Shown here: in pieces, positions 19,704 through 29,003 of the stretch | Layout: each line of letters starts with the position of its first letter | Position numbering within the stretch: position 1 is the first letter of the stretch | Assembly (NCBI GenBank): GCA_958295485.1 | Contig: OY282354.1 | Location: 1,488,001 to 1,552,000 of the forward strand | Reading direction: 5' to 3' | Source: an uncultured Gammaproteobacteria bacterium | GTDB lineage: Bacteria > Pseudomonadota > Gammaproteobacteria > Eutrophobiales > Eutrophobiaceae | DNA length: 64,000 nucleotides | Translations under genes and position numbers: made by a program | Notes under the pieces: model-generated | What the model was told of the DNA's origin: nothing | The model's input: the letters and a program-made list of their open reading frames with translations, nothing else | Database searches by the model: none

Positions 19704-19823
19704 TTCTATCATAGACACGGAGCGCCTAAACGTTACAGTATTCACGTCAATGGCCCATGGTGCATCACGTTCGAATGGGAAGATGGCGAAGTAATGCGGA
19801 TCAATCTTGAACAATATCATTAA
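19704..19823 (+). pseudogene. HigB-like toxin C-terminal remnant
   Basis: In frame up to the stop at 19821-19823, the translation RYSIHVNGPWCITFEWEDGEV followed by MRINLEQYH is the C-terminal half of a HigB/RelE-fold toxin (family pattern RYSIRVNxQWRICFxWxDGDAxxVxxxxYH). There is no start and the first half, about 55 residues, is absent; the upstream sequence runs into the oppositely oriented VapB remnant. The stop codon overlaps the ribosome-binding site of higA, the normal higB-higA arrangement. The toxin is therefore inactivated by a 5' deletion. Confidence 0.75.
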
Positions 19824-19832
19824 GGAGAAGGC

Positions 19833-20180
19833 ATGACTGAGTATCACGTCAAACGTCCGTTGCGGCGCGCCCCGGTTCATCCTGGCGAGGTCGTGCGTGG
19901 GGATGTGCTCCCGGCGTTGGGCCTGTCAGTCAGTGAGGCAGCCCGGCGGCTGGGTGTTTCGCGTCAACAACTCCATCGCATTCTCGCGTGTACGCATCCC
20001 ATCACGACCGAAATGGCGCTACGCATCGGCAGGCTTGCCGGCAACGGCCCGGGACTTTGGCTGAGGATGCAACAAAGCCATGATCTGTGGCACGAGGAGC
20101 AACGGCTGAAAAACGAGTTGAAGCAAATCGAGCCGGCGGAAATGGCAGCAACGGCGCCGGCCTCGGCCAGCCGGGAATAA
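19833..20180 (+). CDS. higA: HigA-type antitoxin (Xre HTH), partner toxin truncated
   Basis: 115 residues. It starts at ATG 19833 after TAAGGAGAAGG. HigA signature: PVHPGEVVRGDVLPALGLSV, then HTH residues SEAARRLGVSRQQLHRILACTHPIT and the trailing RIGRLAGNGPGLWLRMQQSHDLW. The family binds its own operator and neutralises HigB, an mRNA-cleaving toxin. With HigB reduced to a remnant, this is an orphan antitoxin that may still act as a regulator or protect against related toxins. A tail of about 25 residues rich in E and A is extra. Confidence 0.9.
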   Translation: MTEYHVKRPLRRAPVHPGEVVRGDVLPALGLSVSEAARRLGVSRQQLHRILACTHPITTEMALRIGRLAGNGPGLWLRMQQSHDLWHEEQRLKNELKQIEPAEMAATAPASASRE

Positions 20181-20224
20181 AGCTCCGGGTCCTGGAAGGA
20201 TAAATCGCCATTCGTCTGGATGAA

Positions 20225-20640
20225 CGTAAATCCAGGACACCCATAAAATGCGTAAATTCAGAACGTAAATCCAGGACACCCACAAAATCCCCCCTGTTTT
20301 CCTGAAATCGTGAGATTAAATTCAGGACACCCATAGATTAAATTCAGCATAAAGGCGTAAATTCAGGACACCCATAAAATGCGTAAATTCAGGACACCCA
20401 CAAAAAGGATAGATAAATTCAGGATAAATCCAGCGTAAATCCGGGACACCCATAAAATGAGAAAACCGGAGGCGTAAATTCAGCGTAAATTCAGGACACC
20501 CATAAAATGAGCACGCGTAAATTCAGGACACCCACAAAATCCCCCCTGTTTTCCCGAAATGGCGAGAGTAAATTCAGGAAGTAAATCCAGGACACCCATA
20601 AAACGTAAATCCAGCGTAAATCCGGGACACCCATAAAATG
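20225..20640 (-). repeat. Array of TAAATTCAGGACACCCATAA-type direct repeats
   Basis: The 554-nt gap between higA and leuB is almost filled by imperfect direct repeats of CGTAAATYCAGGACACCCAT followed by AAAATG. GGACACCC occurs ten times, at 20235, 20274, 20325, 20366, 20392, 20444, 20494, 20526, 20590 and 20625, all in one orientation, with extra partial TAAATTCAG units between them. A longer segment (CCCACAAAATCCCCCCTGTT and neighbours) occurs twice, near 20279 and 20531, so blocks have been duplicated. Short frames encoding MGVLDLR-like peptides on the minus strand are by-products. No CRISPR-like constant spacing is present. Confidence 0.9.
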
Positions 20641-20734
20641 AGTGTAATCAAAACCGGAGGGACGCGGGTTGTGGTATGCTTTACGCCTTTTCGACGGCGA
20701 ACAGGTGCATTCATAGAAATGGGAAGGTTCCAGC

Positions 20735-21811
20735 ATGGGTAACAAGGTTTTGATATTGGCAGGAGACGGGATTGGCCCGGAAATCATGGCGGAAGCAGAG
20801 AAGGTTTTGGCAGCCCTGATCCGGGAGCATCGTTTGGCTGTTTCCATCGAGCATGCGCTGGTAGGCGGCGCGGCCTACGATGAATATGGTGACCCGTTGC
20901 CTGGGCAGACCTTGCAAGCGGCATTGGATAGTGACGCCGTATTGCTTGCCGCCGTCGGCGGCCCGAAATGGGATACACTGGAGCGGGCATTGCGGCCTGA
21001 GCGGGGCGCCCTGTTGCGCTTGCGATCGGAACTTTCTCTGTTTGCCAACCTGAGACCGGCGATTACCTATCCGCAACTGGTCGATGCCTCATCGCTGAAG
21101 GCGGAGCTTGTCAGTGGCCTGGATATTTTAATCGTGCGCGAGTTGACCGGCGGCATTTATTTTGGTCAACCCAGGGGGATTCAAACCAACCCGTCAGGGG
21201 AACGCGAGGGTGTGAATACATTACGGTACACGGAGTCGGAAGTTCGCCGTATCGCCCATGTGGCTTTTTCCGTTGCCATGAAGCGGGGCAAGCGAGTCTG
21301 TTCCGTTGACAAGGAGAACGTGCTGGAAGCGACCCAGCTTTGGCGCGAAATCATGATCAGCGTTGCCGGGGAATACCCCGAAGTCGAGCTTTCGCATTTG
21401 TACGTTGATAATGCCGCCATGCAGTTGGTGCGTGCGCCGAAACAATTTGACGTCATGGTCACGACCAATATGTTTGGTGATATTTTGTCTGATCTCGCTT
21501 CCATGTTGAGCGGTTCTATCGGCATGTTGCCTTCCGCTTCATTGGACGAGCGCGGCAAGGGAATGTATGAACCCATCCATGGTTCGGCGCCGGATATTGC
21601 CGGCCAGGGGATAGCCAATCCGCTGGCAATGATATTGTCGGTTGCGATGCTGCTGCGTTATTCTTTATCCATGCCCGATCAGGCGGACAGGGTTGAAAAT
21701 GCAGTGAAATCCGTATTGACCCAGGGTTTCAGGACTGCGGATATCCATACCGAAGACACTGAAAAAGTATCTACGTCGGAGATGGGCGATGCGGTTGTCA
21801 GCGCACTTTAA
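20735..21811 (+). CDS. leuB: 3-isopropylmalate dehydrogenase
   Basis: 358 residues, typical. It oxidises and decarboxylates 3-isopropylmalate with NAD in leucine synthesis. Start ATG 20735 with a GGGAAGG ribosome-binding site. Features: [36 protein letters not shown] (substrate arginines), [10 protein letters not shown], and the metal/NAD region [21 protein letters not shown] with [12 protein letters not shown]. leuC and leuD, often directly upstream, are not in the window; the repeat array occupies that position. It leads the conserved leuB-asd-fimV-truA-trp block. Confidence 0.97.
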   Translation: MGNKVLILAGDGIGPEIMAEAEKVLAALIREHRLAVSIEHALVGGAAYDEYGDPLPGQTLQAALDSDAVLLAAVGGPKWDTLERALRPERGALLRLRSELSLFANLRPAITYPQLVDASSLKAELVSGLDILIVRELTGGIYFGQPRGIQTNPSGEREGVNTLRYTESEVRRIAHVAFSVAMKRGKRVCSVDKENVLEATQLWREIMISVAGEYPEVELSHLYVDNAAMQLVRAPKQFDVMVTTNMFGDILSDLASMLSGSIGMLPSASLDERGKGMYEPIHGSAPDIAGQGIANPLAMILSVAMLLRYSLSMPDQADRVENAVKSVLTQGFRTADIHTEDTEKVSTSEMGDAVVSAL

Positions 21812-21936
21812 ATCCTGCAGAGGCAGGCCCCCGCGTCTGCCCTGAGCCATGGGGGCGCGTAGCGAGGGCCAGAGCAAGGGCCAGAGCAATGGGAGTTGTC
21901 GTATCGGTCTGCAACAAACTTTGCCAGGGCGCTCCC

Positions 21937-21970
21937 AACCCCCCTTGATCCCCCTTATCAGGGGGTAATT
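21937..21970 (-). repeat. G-rich palindromic repeat, copy 2 (leuB-asd gap)
   Basis: Read on the minus strand: TTACCCCCTGATAAGGGGG, then ATCAAGGGGGGTT. It matches the copies at 9602-9633 and 56834-56866. It lies between leuB and asd and could act as a transcription-attenuating hairpin. Confidence 0.6.
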
Positions 21971-21987
21971 GAAAATGGAAAGTGAAG

Positions 21988-23010
21988 ATGAGTAAAAAAG
22001 TCAATATAGCAGTCGTTGGAGCGACGGGTGAAGTCGGTGGGGCCATGTTGTCCATTCTTGAGGAACGGGGTTTTCCGTTTAATGAAGTTTACGCCGTTGC
22101 CAGCAGCCGCTCAGTGGGAAAGCGAATCGAGTTCAACGAGGATGAGCTGGTGGTCGAAGACCTTGCTTCCTTCGATTTCTCCAATATCGATATCGGCCTG
22201 TTTTCACCGGGGGCCGCGGTTTCTGATGTCTATGCGCCCAAGGCCGCGGCCGCGGGGGCGGTCGTCATCGATAATACCTCGCGGTTTCGCTATGAAGACG
22301 ATGTCCCCCTGGTTGTGCCCGAGGTAAACCCCGATGACCTGGAACAACGCGTCAATCGCGGCATTGTGGCGAATCCGAATTGTTCAACCATACAAATGGT
22401 GATGGCGTTGAAACCCATTTATGATGCCGCCGGCATCGAACGCGTCAACGTCGCCACTTACCAGGCGGTGTCCGGGAAAGGTAAAAAAGCAGTCGAAGAA
22501 TTGGCGCGGCAAACCGCTGATTTACTCAATGGCAAACCCGTTTCCCCAACGGCGCATCCTGTGCAAATTGCATTTAACGCCTTGCCCCATATCGATGCAT
22601 TCCAGGAAAACGGTTATACCAGGGAAGAGATGAAAATGGTCTGGGAGACACAAAAGATCCTGGGTGACGACTCGATTCAGGTAAACCCTACCTGTGTCCG
22701 TATTCCGGTCTTTTACGGTCATTCCGAAGCTGTACACGTAGAAACAAAAGAGAAGATCAGCGCTGCTGAGGTAAAAACATTACTTGGTGATTTTCCGGGT
22801 GTCGTCGTGATGGACGAGCGCGAAGACGGAGGTTATCCAACCGCCGTCACCGAGGCATCAGGACAAGACCCTGTCTTTGTCGGACGGATTCGGGAAGATC
22901 TTTCGCATCCAAGGGGGATTAACTTATGGGTGGTCTCCGACAATATAAGGAAAGGGGCTGCCTTGAATAGTGTTCAAATTGCTGAAATTCTGGTAAAACA
23001 TTATTTATGA
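21988..23010 (+). CDS. asd: Aspartate-semialdehyde dehydrogenase
   Basis: 340 residues from ATG 21988 (a GTG two codons upstream is possible). It reduces aspartyl phosphate to aspartate semialdehyde, the branch point to lysine, threonine and methionine, and so feeds DapD/DapC encoded nearby. NADP loop VVGATGEVGGAM, nucleophilic Cys132 in VANPNCSTIQ, and the acid/base region around NPTCVRIPVFYGHSEAV. The last four bases overlap the next gene (ATGA). Confidence 0.97.
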   Translation: MSKKVNIAVVGATGEVGGAMLSILEERGFPFNEVYAVASSRSVGKRIEFNEDELVVEDLASFDFSNIDIGLFSPGAAVSDVYAPKAAAAGAVVIDNTSRFRYEDDVPLVVPEVNPDDLEQRVNRGIVANPNCSTIQMVMALKPIYDAAGIERVNVATYQAVSGKGKKAVEELARQTADLLNGKPVSPTAHPVQIAFNALPHIDAFQENGYTREEMKMVWETQKILGDDSIQVNPTCVRIPVFYGHSEAVHVETKEKISAAEVKTLLGDFPGVVVMDEREDGGYPTAVTEASGQDPVFVGRIREDLSHPRGINLWVVSDNIRKGAALNSVQIAEILVKHYL

Positions 23011-24350
23011 AGCGGGCATTCACCAGCTGTTCGGTCTTATTGATGGCGTTTGTCTGGGGGGCTGTCCAGGGCCTGGATAATGCCGGTCCGGAACCGGCGT
23101 CGCCGGCTCCGGCAGGGGCCGGGTTCCCTGTGCTGGCTTCCCCCATGTTTCCCGTCGACTATGGCCCCGTTGACTCATCCGACTCATTGTGGTCGATCGC
23201 TAATCGGCTCCGCCCCGATTCCTCCGTAACAGTGCAACAAATGATGCTGGCCCTGCTGCGAACGAACCCCGATGGCTTTATCAATAATAATGTCAATTGG
23301 CTGAAAAAGGGTCATATCCTGCAAGTTCCGGCTGATGATGAATTACGGGTACTTTCAGCGCGGGAGGCATTAGCCGAAATAGAGGCCCAAAACCGCTTAT
23401 GGTGGGAGGCCACCGGCCGTATTGCCGCTTATACGCCAAAGCAACCTGATTCAATCGCAGCCGGAATGGAAACTGGTGAGACCATCATGGCCGGAACGGA
23501 AACTGACAAGACCGTCATGCCCGGAAGGGATGCCGAGCTTCAGTTAGTTGGGCTGACTGAGAATGAAATTGACAGTAGCGCAGGGCAGGAAGCCGGCCCG
23601 GATGACTCCGCCACATCAGAATCTTTGGCGCTGGTGAATGAACGCCTGGAAATGCTGTCACAGGAAAATACTGAACTTGAAGACAGGTTGTCTGAAGCAG
23701 AAAACATCATCGATGAGCTTAACCGGCTGGTTGAACTGAAGGACAACGAGTTGGTTGTTTTACAGTCGCAATCCGCTGCTGAATCGACCAAACCTGTACC
23801 TGGGGATGAGCCGGTTGAGACTGATGCTGAACGACCAGAACCCGGCGCCTTGTTTGCACGGGTAAAATCCAAAGCTGCCCAGGTCATTGCCGAACCCGGG
23901 GACAACCTGGTGGTTATCGTCGGGACGATTGGCGGCATCATGGCATTGATCATTGCCGGCCTTCTGTTGGCTCGGAGAAAACGCGCCGATGGGACAGGTA
24001 AACAAGAGGCTGTCGCCGGTACAGACTCGGCGGATTCTTCATTGGAAGCCGGCGCTGAGGGTGTAGAAGAATCACCGGAATTAATCGATTTGGAAGATAA
24101 TGAAGATGAATCCCGGGTTGAACCTTCAACAAGGGGTTTCGAGGCCGGGGAGGGGGAAGACGACGACACGATTTTTGTTCCCAAGTCATCGGAGTCTGAA
24201 GAAGACCTGGTGGCGAATAAACTCGATCTTGCCAAAGCCTATATCAAACTTGGCGATAAGGACAATACAAAATCCATTTTGGCCGAGGTTTTGTCTGAAG
24301 GGAATGTCGAACAAAGGGAAGAGGCCCAACAATTGCTAAAGCAAATTTAG
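23007..24350 (+). CDS. fimV: FimV-like peptidoglycan-binding (LysM) membrane protein
   Basis: 447 residues, much shorter than Pseudomonas FimV but with the same plan and the same asd-fimV-truA position. An N-terminal signal segment is followed by a LysM-like module (VDSSDSLWSIANRLRP to KKGHILQVPADDEL), a leucine-rich coiled coil (LALVNERLEMLSQENTELEDRL), one membrane segment (VVIVGTIGGIMALIIAGLLL), an acidic cytoplasmic region and the C-terminal TPR-like FimV motif (NKLDLAKAYIKLGDKDNTKSI). FimV proteins organise the cell pole and type IV pili or twitching. The start overlaps asd by four bases. Confidence 0.85.
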   Translation: MKRAFTSCSVLLMAFVWGAVQGLDNAGPEPASPAPAGAGFPVLASPMFPVDYGPVDSSDSLWSIANRLRPDSSVTVQQMMLALLRTNPDGFINNNVNWLKKGHILQVPADDELRVLSAREALAEIEAQNRLWWEATGRIAAYTPKQPDSIAAGMETGETIMAGTETDKTVMPGRDAELQLVGLTENEIDSSAGQEAGPDDSATSESLALVNERLEMLSQENTELEDRLSEAENIIDELNRLVELKDNELVVLQSQSAAESTKPVPGDEPVETDAERPEPGALFARVKSKAAQVIAEPGDNLVVIVGTIGGIMALIIAGLLLARRKRADGTGKQEAVAGTDSADSSLEAGAEGVEESPELIDLEDNEDESRVEPSTRGFEAGEGEDDDTIFVPKSSESEEDLVANKLDLAKAYIKLGDKDNTKSILAEVLSEGNVEQREEAQQLLKQI

Positions 24351-24452
24351 CAATTCCGGGGACAGCTTACTTAATTCATAAAGCAGGGTGAATTCAGCCA
24401 TGCCCGGTAGAGAATCAAGTAAACTGTACCCGGAAGTTCCGGTTTTGTTATT

Positions 24453-25238
24453 ATGAAAATCGCCGCCGGGGTTGAGTATTGTGGTTCGCAATATTCAGGA
24501 TGGCAAAAGCAAAAACACTCGGCTTCTGTACAAGAGCACGTTGAAGCCGCTTTATCGGCGGTGGCTGATCACCCCCTTGAGGTAACCTGCGCCGGCAGGA
24601 CAGACGCCAGGGTACATGCGCTCAACCAGGTTATTCATTTTGAATCAGGCGCTGTCCGGGATGATCATTCCTGGGTATTAGGCGCTAATACTCATTTACC
24701 TGAAGATATCGGTTTGGTTTGGGCAAAATCCGTTGCTTCGGATTTCCATGCCCGTTATTCGGCAACGAGCCGCACCTACAAATATATCATCCTGAATCGT
24801 CCGGCGCGCCCGGGGATCTATCATCGCTTTGTCACTTGGCAATGTCGATACCTCGACGTTGACAGGATGTCGCAAGCAGCCTTATCACTAGTTGGCGAAC
24901 ACGATTTTACTTCATACAGGGCAAAGTCCTGTCAAGCGAAAACACCCGTCAGGAACGTGTTGAACCTGAGTGTAAACCGGGAAAATGAGTTTGTTGCGAT
25001 TGTAATTGAAGCCAACGCATTTCTTCAGCACATGGTGCGAAATATCGCCGGCGTACTAATGGAAATAGGAACGGGCAAGCGGGACATTGGCTGGGAAATC
25101 GCTGTGCTTGACGCTAAAAACAGGGAATATGGAGGCGTTACGGCGGCAGCTGCGGGTTTATACCTGGTTGAGGTAAATTATCCCGACAAGTATGGGATCT
25201 GCAGGAAACCCCCCGGAAAAATCATAGGTAAACTGTAG
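24453..25238 (+). CDS. truA: tRNA pseudouridine(38-40) synthase
   Basis: 261 residues. It isomerises uridines 38, 39 and 40 in the tRNA anticodon arm. The catalytic aspartate is D51 in CAGRTDARVHALNQV; YKYIILNRP and the C-terminal AFLQHMVRNIAGVLMEIG are conserved family segments. It starts at ATG 24453, some 100 nt after the FimV-like gene, and precedes trpF as in Pseudomonas and related genomes. Confidence 0.97.
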   Translation: MKIAAGVEYCGSQYSGWQKQKHSASVQEHVEAALSAVADHPLEVTCAGRTDARVHALNQVIHFESGAVRDDHSWVLGANTHLPEDIGLVWAKSVASDFHARYSATSRTYKYIILNRPARPGIYHRFVTWQCRYLDVDRMSQAALSLVGEHDFTSYRAKSCQAKTPVRNVLNLSVNRENEFVAIVIEANAFLQHMVRNIAGVLMEIGTGKRDIGWEIAVLDAKNREYGGVTAAAAGLYLVEVNYPDKYGICRKPPGKIIGKL

Positions 25239-25260
25239 CAAGGTCAGGACAGTCATTTAT

Positions 25261-25881
25261 ATGCACCGCGTGAGGACAAAGATTTGCGGCATTACCCGTA
25301 TTGAAGATGCCCAGGCTGCAATATCAGCAGGGGCAGATGCCCTGGGATTCGTGTTTTACAAGGGCAGTCCCCGCTTTATTTCGTCGGCGCGGGCGCAAAC
25401 AATTATCAGTCAATTGCCGCCTTTTCCGGCCAGGGTGGGCTTGTTTGTGAATCCCGCCAGCGAGTTTGTCTCCTCCGTCCTGGGTTCCGTTTCATTGGAC
25501 GTCGTCCAGTTTCACGGCGACGAAGAAGCCGGTTTTTGCGGCAGTTTCGACAAGCCGTACATCAAGGCCATCAGGATGAAGGATGGCGTTGATTTAACCG
25601 CCGTTTTTGAAAGGTATAATGATGCCGCGGCGTTATTGCTGGACAGCTATTCCGAACAGGCGCATGGCGGCACCGGTATCAGTTTTGACTGGAATAAAAT
25701 CCCCGGGGATTTATCCAGACCGATAATTCTCGCGGGGGGATTGACGCCTGAAAATGTTCGACAGGCGGTAGAAAAAATCAGGCCCTATGCGGTTGACGTG
25801 AGCAGTGGAGTCGAGTTCGACGCAGGGATTAAAGATAAAAATAAAATTGCTGCATTCATAAAAGAGGTATCCAATGTCTGA
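25261..25881 (+). CDS. trpF: Phosphoribosylanthranilate isomerase
   Basis: 206 residues, TIM barrel. It performs the Amadori rearrangement in tryptophan synthesis. The catalytic Cys9 in KICGIT and the acidic [15 protein letters not shown] are visible, with the phosphate-binding [11 protein letters not shown] and VDVSSGVE loops near the C-terminus. The last 8 bases overlap trpB. trpE, G, D and C are elsewhere. Confidence 0.97.
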   Translation: MHRVRTKICGITRIEDAQAAISAGADALGFVFYKGSPRFISSARAQTIISQLPPFPARVGLFVNPASEFVSSVLGSVSLDVVQFHGDEEAGFCGSFDKPYIKAIRMKDGVDLTAVFERYNDAAALLLDSYSEQAHGGTGISFDWNKIPGDLSRPIILAGGLTPENVRQAVEKIRPYAVDVSSGVEFDAGIKDKNKIAAFIKEVSNV

Positions 25882-27109
25882 AACTTCTGTTTTACCGGGT
25901 ATCAACGAACCCCGGCAAGGACAGACGCCGGATGAACACGGTCATTTCGGCGTTTATGGCGGTCGTTTTGTTGCAGAGACGCTGATCGAGCCATTAAATG
26001 AATTGACAAAAGCCTGCGAGAAGTACATGCAGGACAAAGAATTTCTGGCGGAATTCGCGCATGACTTGAAAACATTTGTCGGCCGGCCATCGCCCTTGTA
26101 TCACGCGCAAAGGTGGAGCGGGAAGGTAGCCGGCGCGCAAATCTTTCTCAAGCGGGAAGACCTGAATCATACCGGCGCCCACAAGATCAATAATACGGTC
26201 GGCCAGGTCCTGTTGGCAAAAAGAATGGGAAAAACGCGCATCATTGCGGAAACAGGCGCAGGTCAACACGGGGTCGCTACTGCAACGGTGGCCGCGCGCA
26301 TGGGTTTGCAGTGTGTCGTATACATGGGCGCGGAAGATATACAACGCCAGGCCGTTAATGTATTTCGCATGAAACTGCTGGGCGCGGAGGTTGTTGAAGT
26401 CACGTCCGGTTCAAAGACCTTGAAAGACGCCATGAACGAGGCCATGCGCGACTGGGTGAGTAATGTCGATGATACGTTTTATATTATTGGCACCGTGGCC
26501 GGCCCTCACCCCTATCCTGTACTGGTAAGGGATTTACAGACGATCATCGGGAGGGAAGCCAGGGAACAATGCCTGGAGACCACAGGCAAATTACCCGATA
26601 CTGTCATCGCCTGCGTCGGCGGTGGCTCAAATGCAATCGGGTTGTTTTATCCGTTCATCGATGACAGCCCGGTCAGGTTAATCGGCGTGGAAGCCGGTGG
26701 TTCGGGCATCAATACCGGCCAACATGCAGCGCCGCTGGCCGCCGGGCGACCCGGGGTCCTGCACGGCAATCGGACTTATTTGATGGAAGATGAGCATGGG
26801 CAAATCATGCAGACCCATTCGATTTCCGCCGGGCTCGATTACCCGGGCGTGGGGCCGGAACACGCCTGGTTGAAAGACAGCGGCAGGGTGGAATACGTTA
26901 CGATAAATGACGTCGAGGCGCTGGCCGCGTTCCACGAGCTGACTCGCACGGAGGGCATCATGCCGGCGTTGGAGTCCAGTCATGCCCTGGCCCATGCAAG
27001 TAAAATCGCAACTGACATGGGCAAAGACGAAATGATTGTTGTCAATCTTTCAGGTCGCGGGGATAAGGATATTCAAACGGTTGCCGCGATTGAAGGCATC
27101 ACCCTTTAA
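25874..27109 (+). CDS. trpB: Tryptophan synthase beta chain
   Basis: 411 residues. A PLP enzyme that condenses indole with serine. The PLP lysine is K104 in HTGAHKINN, the phosphate loop is [12 protein letters not shown], and [13 protein letters not shown] marks the N-terminus. It forms the alpha2-beta2 complex with TrpA. The ATG overlaps the trpF end. Confidence 0.98.
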   Translation: MSETSVLPGINEPRQGQTPDEHGHFGVYGGRFVAETLIEPLNELTKACEKYMQDKEFLAEFAHDLKTFVGRPSPLYHAQRWSGKVAGAQIFLKREDLNHTGAHKINNTVGQVLLAKRMGKTRIIAETGAGQHGVATATVAARMGLQCVVYMGAEDIQRQAVNVFRMKLLGAEVVEVTSGSKTLKDAMNEAMRDWVSNVDDTFYIIGTVAGPHPYPVLVRDLQTIIGREAREQCLETTGKLPDTVIACVGGGSNAIGLFYPFIDDSPVRLIGVEAGGSGINTGQHAAPLAAGRPGVLHGNRTYLMEDEHGQIMQTHSISAGLDYPGVGPEHAWLKDSGRVEYVTINDVEALAAFHELTRTEGIMPALESSHALAHASKIATDMGKDEMIVVNLSGRGDKDIQTVAAIEGITL

Positions 27110-27185
27110 CCGGGCCGGGTTTTCCTAATTGGCCGGAATATTGTAACCTGTCGCCTTGCTGACAACTTGAATACTTTATTATCCA

Positions 27186-28010
27186 GTGGGTCGAATTTCA
27201 TCTGCATTTCAATTGCTGAAGCGGCAAAATAAAAAAGGCCTGATTCCGTTTATTGCCGCCGGCGACCCTTCGCCGCGGGTTACGGTGGCAATCATGCGGA
27301 CCCTGGTGGAGCATGGGGCTGATTTGATTGAATTAGGAATTCCTTTCTCGGACCCCGTGGCGGATGGCCCCATCATCCAGCGCGCCAGCGAACGCGCAGT
27401 GGCGCAAGGCATTTCACTTCGGAACGTATTGCAAATGGTTGAGCGGTTCAGGCAATCCGATACCCGCACCCCGGTAATATTGATGGGCTACTTGAACCCC
27501 ATTGAAGTCTTTGGTTACGAGGAATTTGCCGAGGCCGCAGCGGCCGCGGGCGTTGACGGGGCAATCATCGTGGATATGCCGCCTGAGGAGGCCGGATTGC
27601 TCAATCAACGCCTGCGGCATAAGCGAATCGACCAGATTTTCCTGATTGCGCCGACGACCACCGGGCAACGGATTGAAATTATCGCTGAGATTACTTCCGG
27701 TTTTCTTTATTATGTCTCCGTGAAGGGGGTCACCGGCGGCAAAGGGGCGGATATTGCTGAAGTGAATAAAAAGCTGGCCCTTGTCAGGCAGAAATCGGAT
27801 TTGCCCGTCGCCGTCGGCTTTGGAATTAAAGATGCCGAGTCCGCCGCGCGTATTGCGGATTGCTGCGATGCCGTTATTGTCGGTAGCGCCCTGGTTGAAA
27901 AGATACATGACGCCGGGGCGAAGAAAGAGGATATTTCAGCCGATATTGGTTCATTCATTTCGCCGGTGCGACGTGCATTGGACAAGGCGGCGTCCCGCGC
28001 CATGAACTGA
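27186..28010 (+). CDS. trpA: Tryptophan synthase alpha chain
   Basis: 274 residues from a GTG start. It cleaves indole-3-glycerol phosphate and passes indole to TrpB. Catalytic residues E49 (LIELGIPFSDP) and D60 (DPVADGPIIQ) sit at the canonical numbers; the phosphate loop YYVSVKGVTGGKG and VGFGIKDAESA follow. It lies 76 nt after trpB. Confidence 0.97.
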   Translation: MGRISSAFQLLKRQNKKGLIPFIAAGDPSPRVTVAIMRTLVEHGADLIELGIPFSDPVADGPIIQRASERAVAQGISLRNVLQMVERFRQSDTRTPVILMGYLNPIEVFGYEEFAEAAAAAGVDGAIIVDMPPEEAGLLNQRLRHKRIDQIFLIAPTTTGQRIEIIAEITSGFLYYVSVKGVTGGKGADIAEVNKKLALVRQKSDLPVAVGFGIKDAESAARIADCCDAVIVGSALVEKIHDAGAKKEDISADIGSFISPVRRALDKAASRAMN

Positions 28011-28033
28011 GGCCCGTGCTTGAGACCTGAACT

Positions 28034-28912
28034 ATGAGTTGGCTGGACAAATTACTTCCCTCGAGAATAAAAACCAACGGCGCAAGTCGCAGGACCGTGC
28101 CCGAGGGGGTATGGACGAAATGCGATAACTGCAATGCCGTGCTTTATCGGGCGGAGCTAATGCGCGGTCTGGAAGTTTGCCCGAAATGTTCTCATCACAT
28201 GCGTATCGGCGCACGCTCAAGGTTGGACGGCTTCCTCGACCGGGAGGTCAGGGTTGAAATTGGTTCTGATATCAAACCGGTTGACAAGTTCAGGTTTCGT
28301 GACAGCAAGAAGTATAAGGACAGGTTGTCAAGCGCCTGTAAGGAAACCGGTGAGAATGATGCCCTGATAGTCATTATGGGTAGTGTCAAGGAGATTCCTG
28401 TAGTCGCCGTTGCATTTGAATTCGATTTTATGGGAGGCTCCATGGGCTCGGTTGTAGGCGAGAAATTCGTGCTCGCCGTAGACGCCTGTATCGATAATGA
28501 CGCCCCGCTGGTATGCTTCTCTGCAAGTGGCGGGGCGCGTATGCAGGAAGCGTTGATTTCACTTTTCCAGATGGCAAAAACAAGTTCGGCATTGGCTAAA
28601 CTATCCAAGGCCGGGCTCCCGTACATATCAGTTTTAACAAACCCGACAATGGGTGGCGTGTCGGCAAGCATTGCAAGTTTGGGCGACATAAATATTGCCG
28701 AGCCGAATGCCTTGATCGGCTTTGCCGGCCCGAGGGTAATTGAGCAAACCGTGCGGCAGACCTTGCCTGAAGGATTTCAGAAAAGTGAGTTTTTATTGGA
28801 GCATGGGAATATTGATATGATATTGGACCGGCGGGATATGCGAGAAAGAATAGCGTCGTTGTTATCCATGCTTTGCCATAGTCAGGCAACCAGCAAAACA
28901 GGTAACGGGTGA
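28034..28912 (+). CDS. accD: Acetyl-CoA carboxylase carboxyltransferase beta subunit
   Basis: 292 residues. Subunit of the carboxyltransferase that makes malonyl-CoA for fatty acid synthesis. An N-terminal zinc ribbon with C30, C33, C49 and C52 (TKCDNCN, EVCPKC) precedes the crotonase-like carboxyltransferase domain ([38 protein letters not shown]). It starts 24 nt after trpA; trpA-accD-folC is a conserved order. Confidence 0.98.
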   Translation: MSWLDKLLPSRIKTNGASRRTVPEGVWTKCDNCNAVLYRAELMRGLEVCPKCSHHMRIGARSRLDGFLDREVRVEIGSDIKPVDKFRFRDSKKYKDRLSSACKETGENDALIVIMGSVKEIPVVAVAFEFDFMGGSMGSVVGEKFVLAVDACIDNDAPLVCFSASGGARMQEALISLFQMAKTSSALAKLSKAGLPYISVLTNPTMGGVSASIASLGDINIAEPNALIGFAGPRVIEQTVRQTLPEGFQKSEFLLEHGNIDMILDRRDMRERIASLLSMLCHSQATSKTGNG

Positions 28913-29003
28913 TGCGGCTGTCCGCAGTTGGAAGACAAAACTTCATGTATTATTTTTTCACCTGCGTTCACCTGTGTAATTTGCGGATCAGGGTTTTTTA
29001 TCA

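Noticed and set aside
20225..20640. CRISPR array
   Set aside because: Repeat spacing is irregular, units are fused or partial, spacers are only a few bases, and no cas gene is near.
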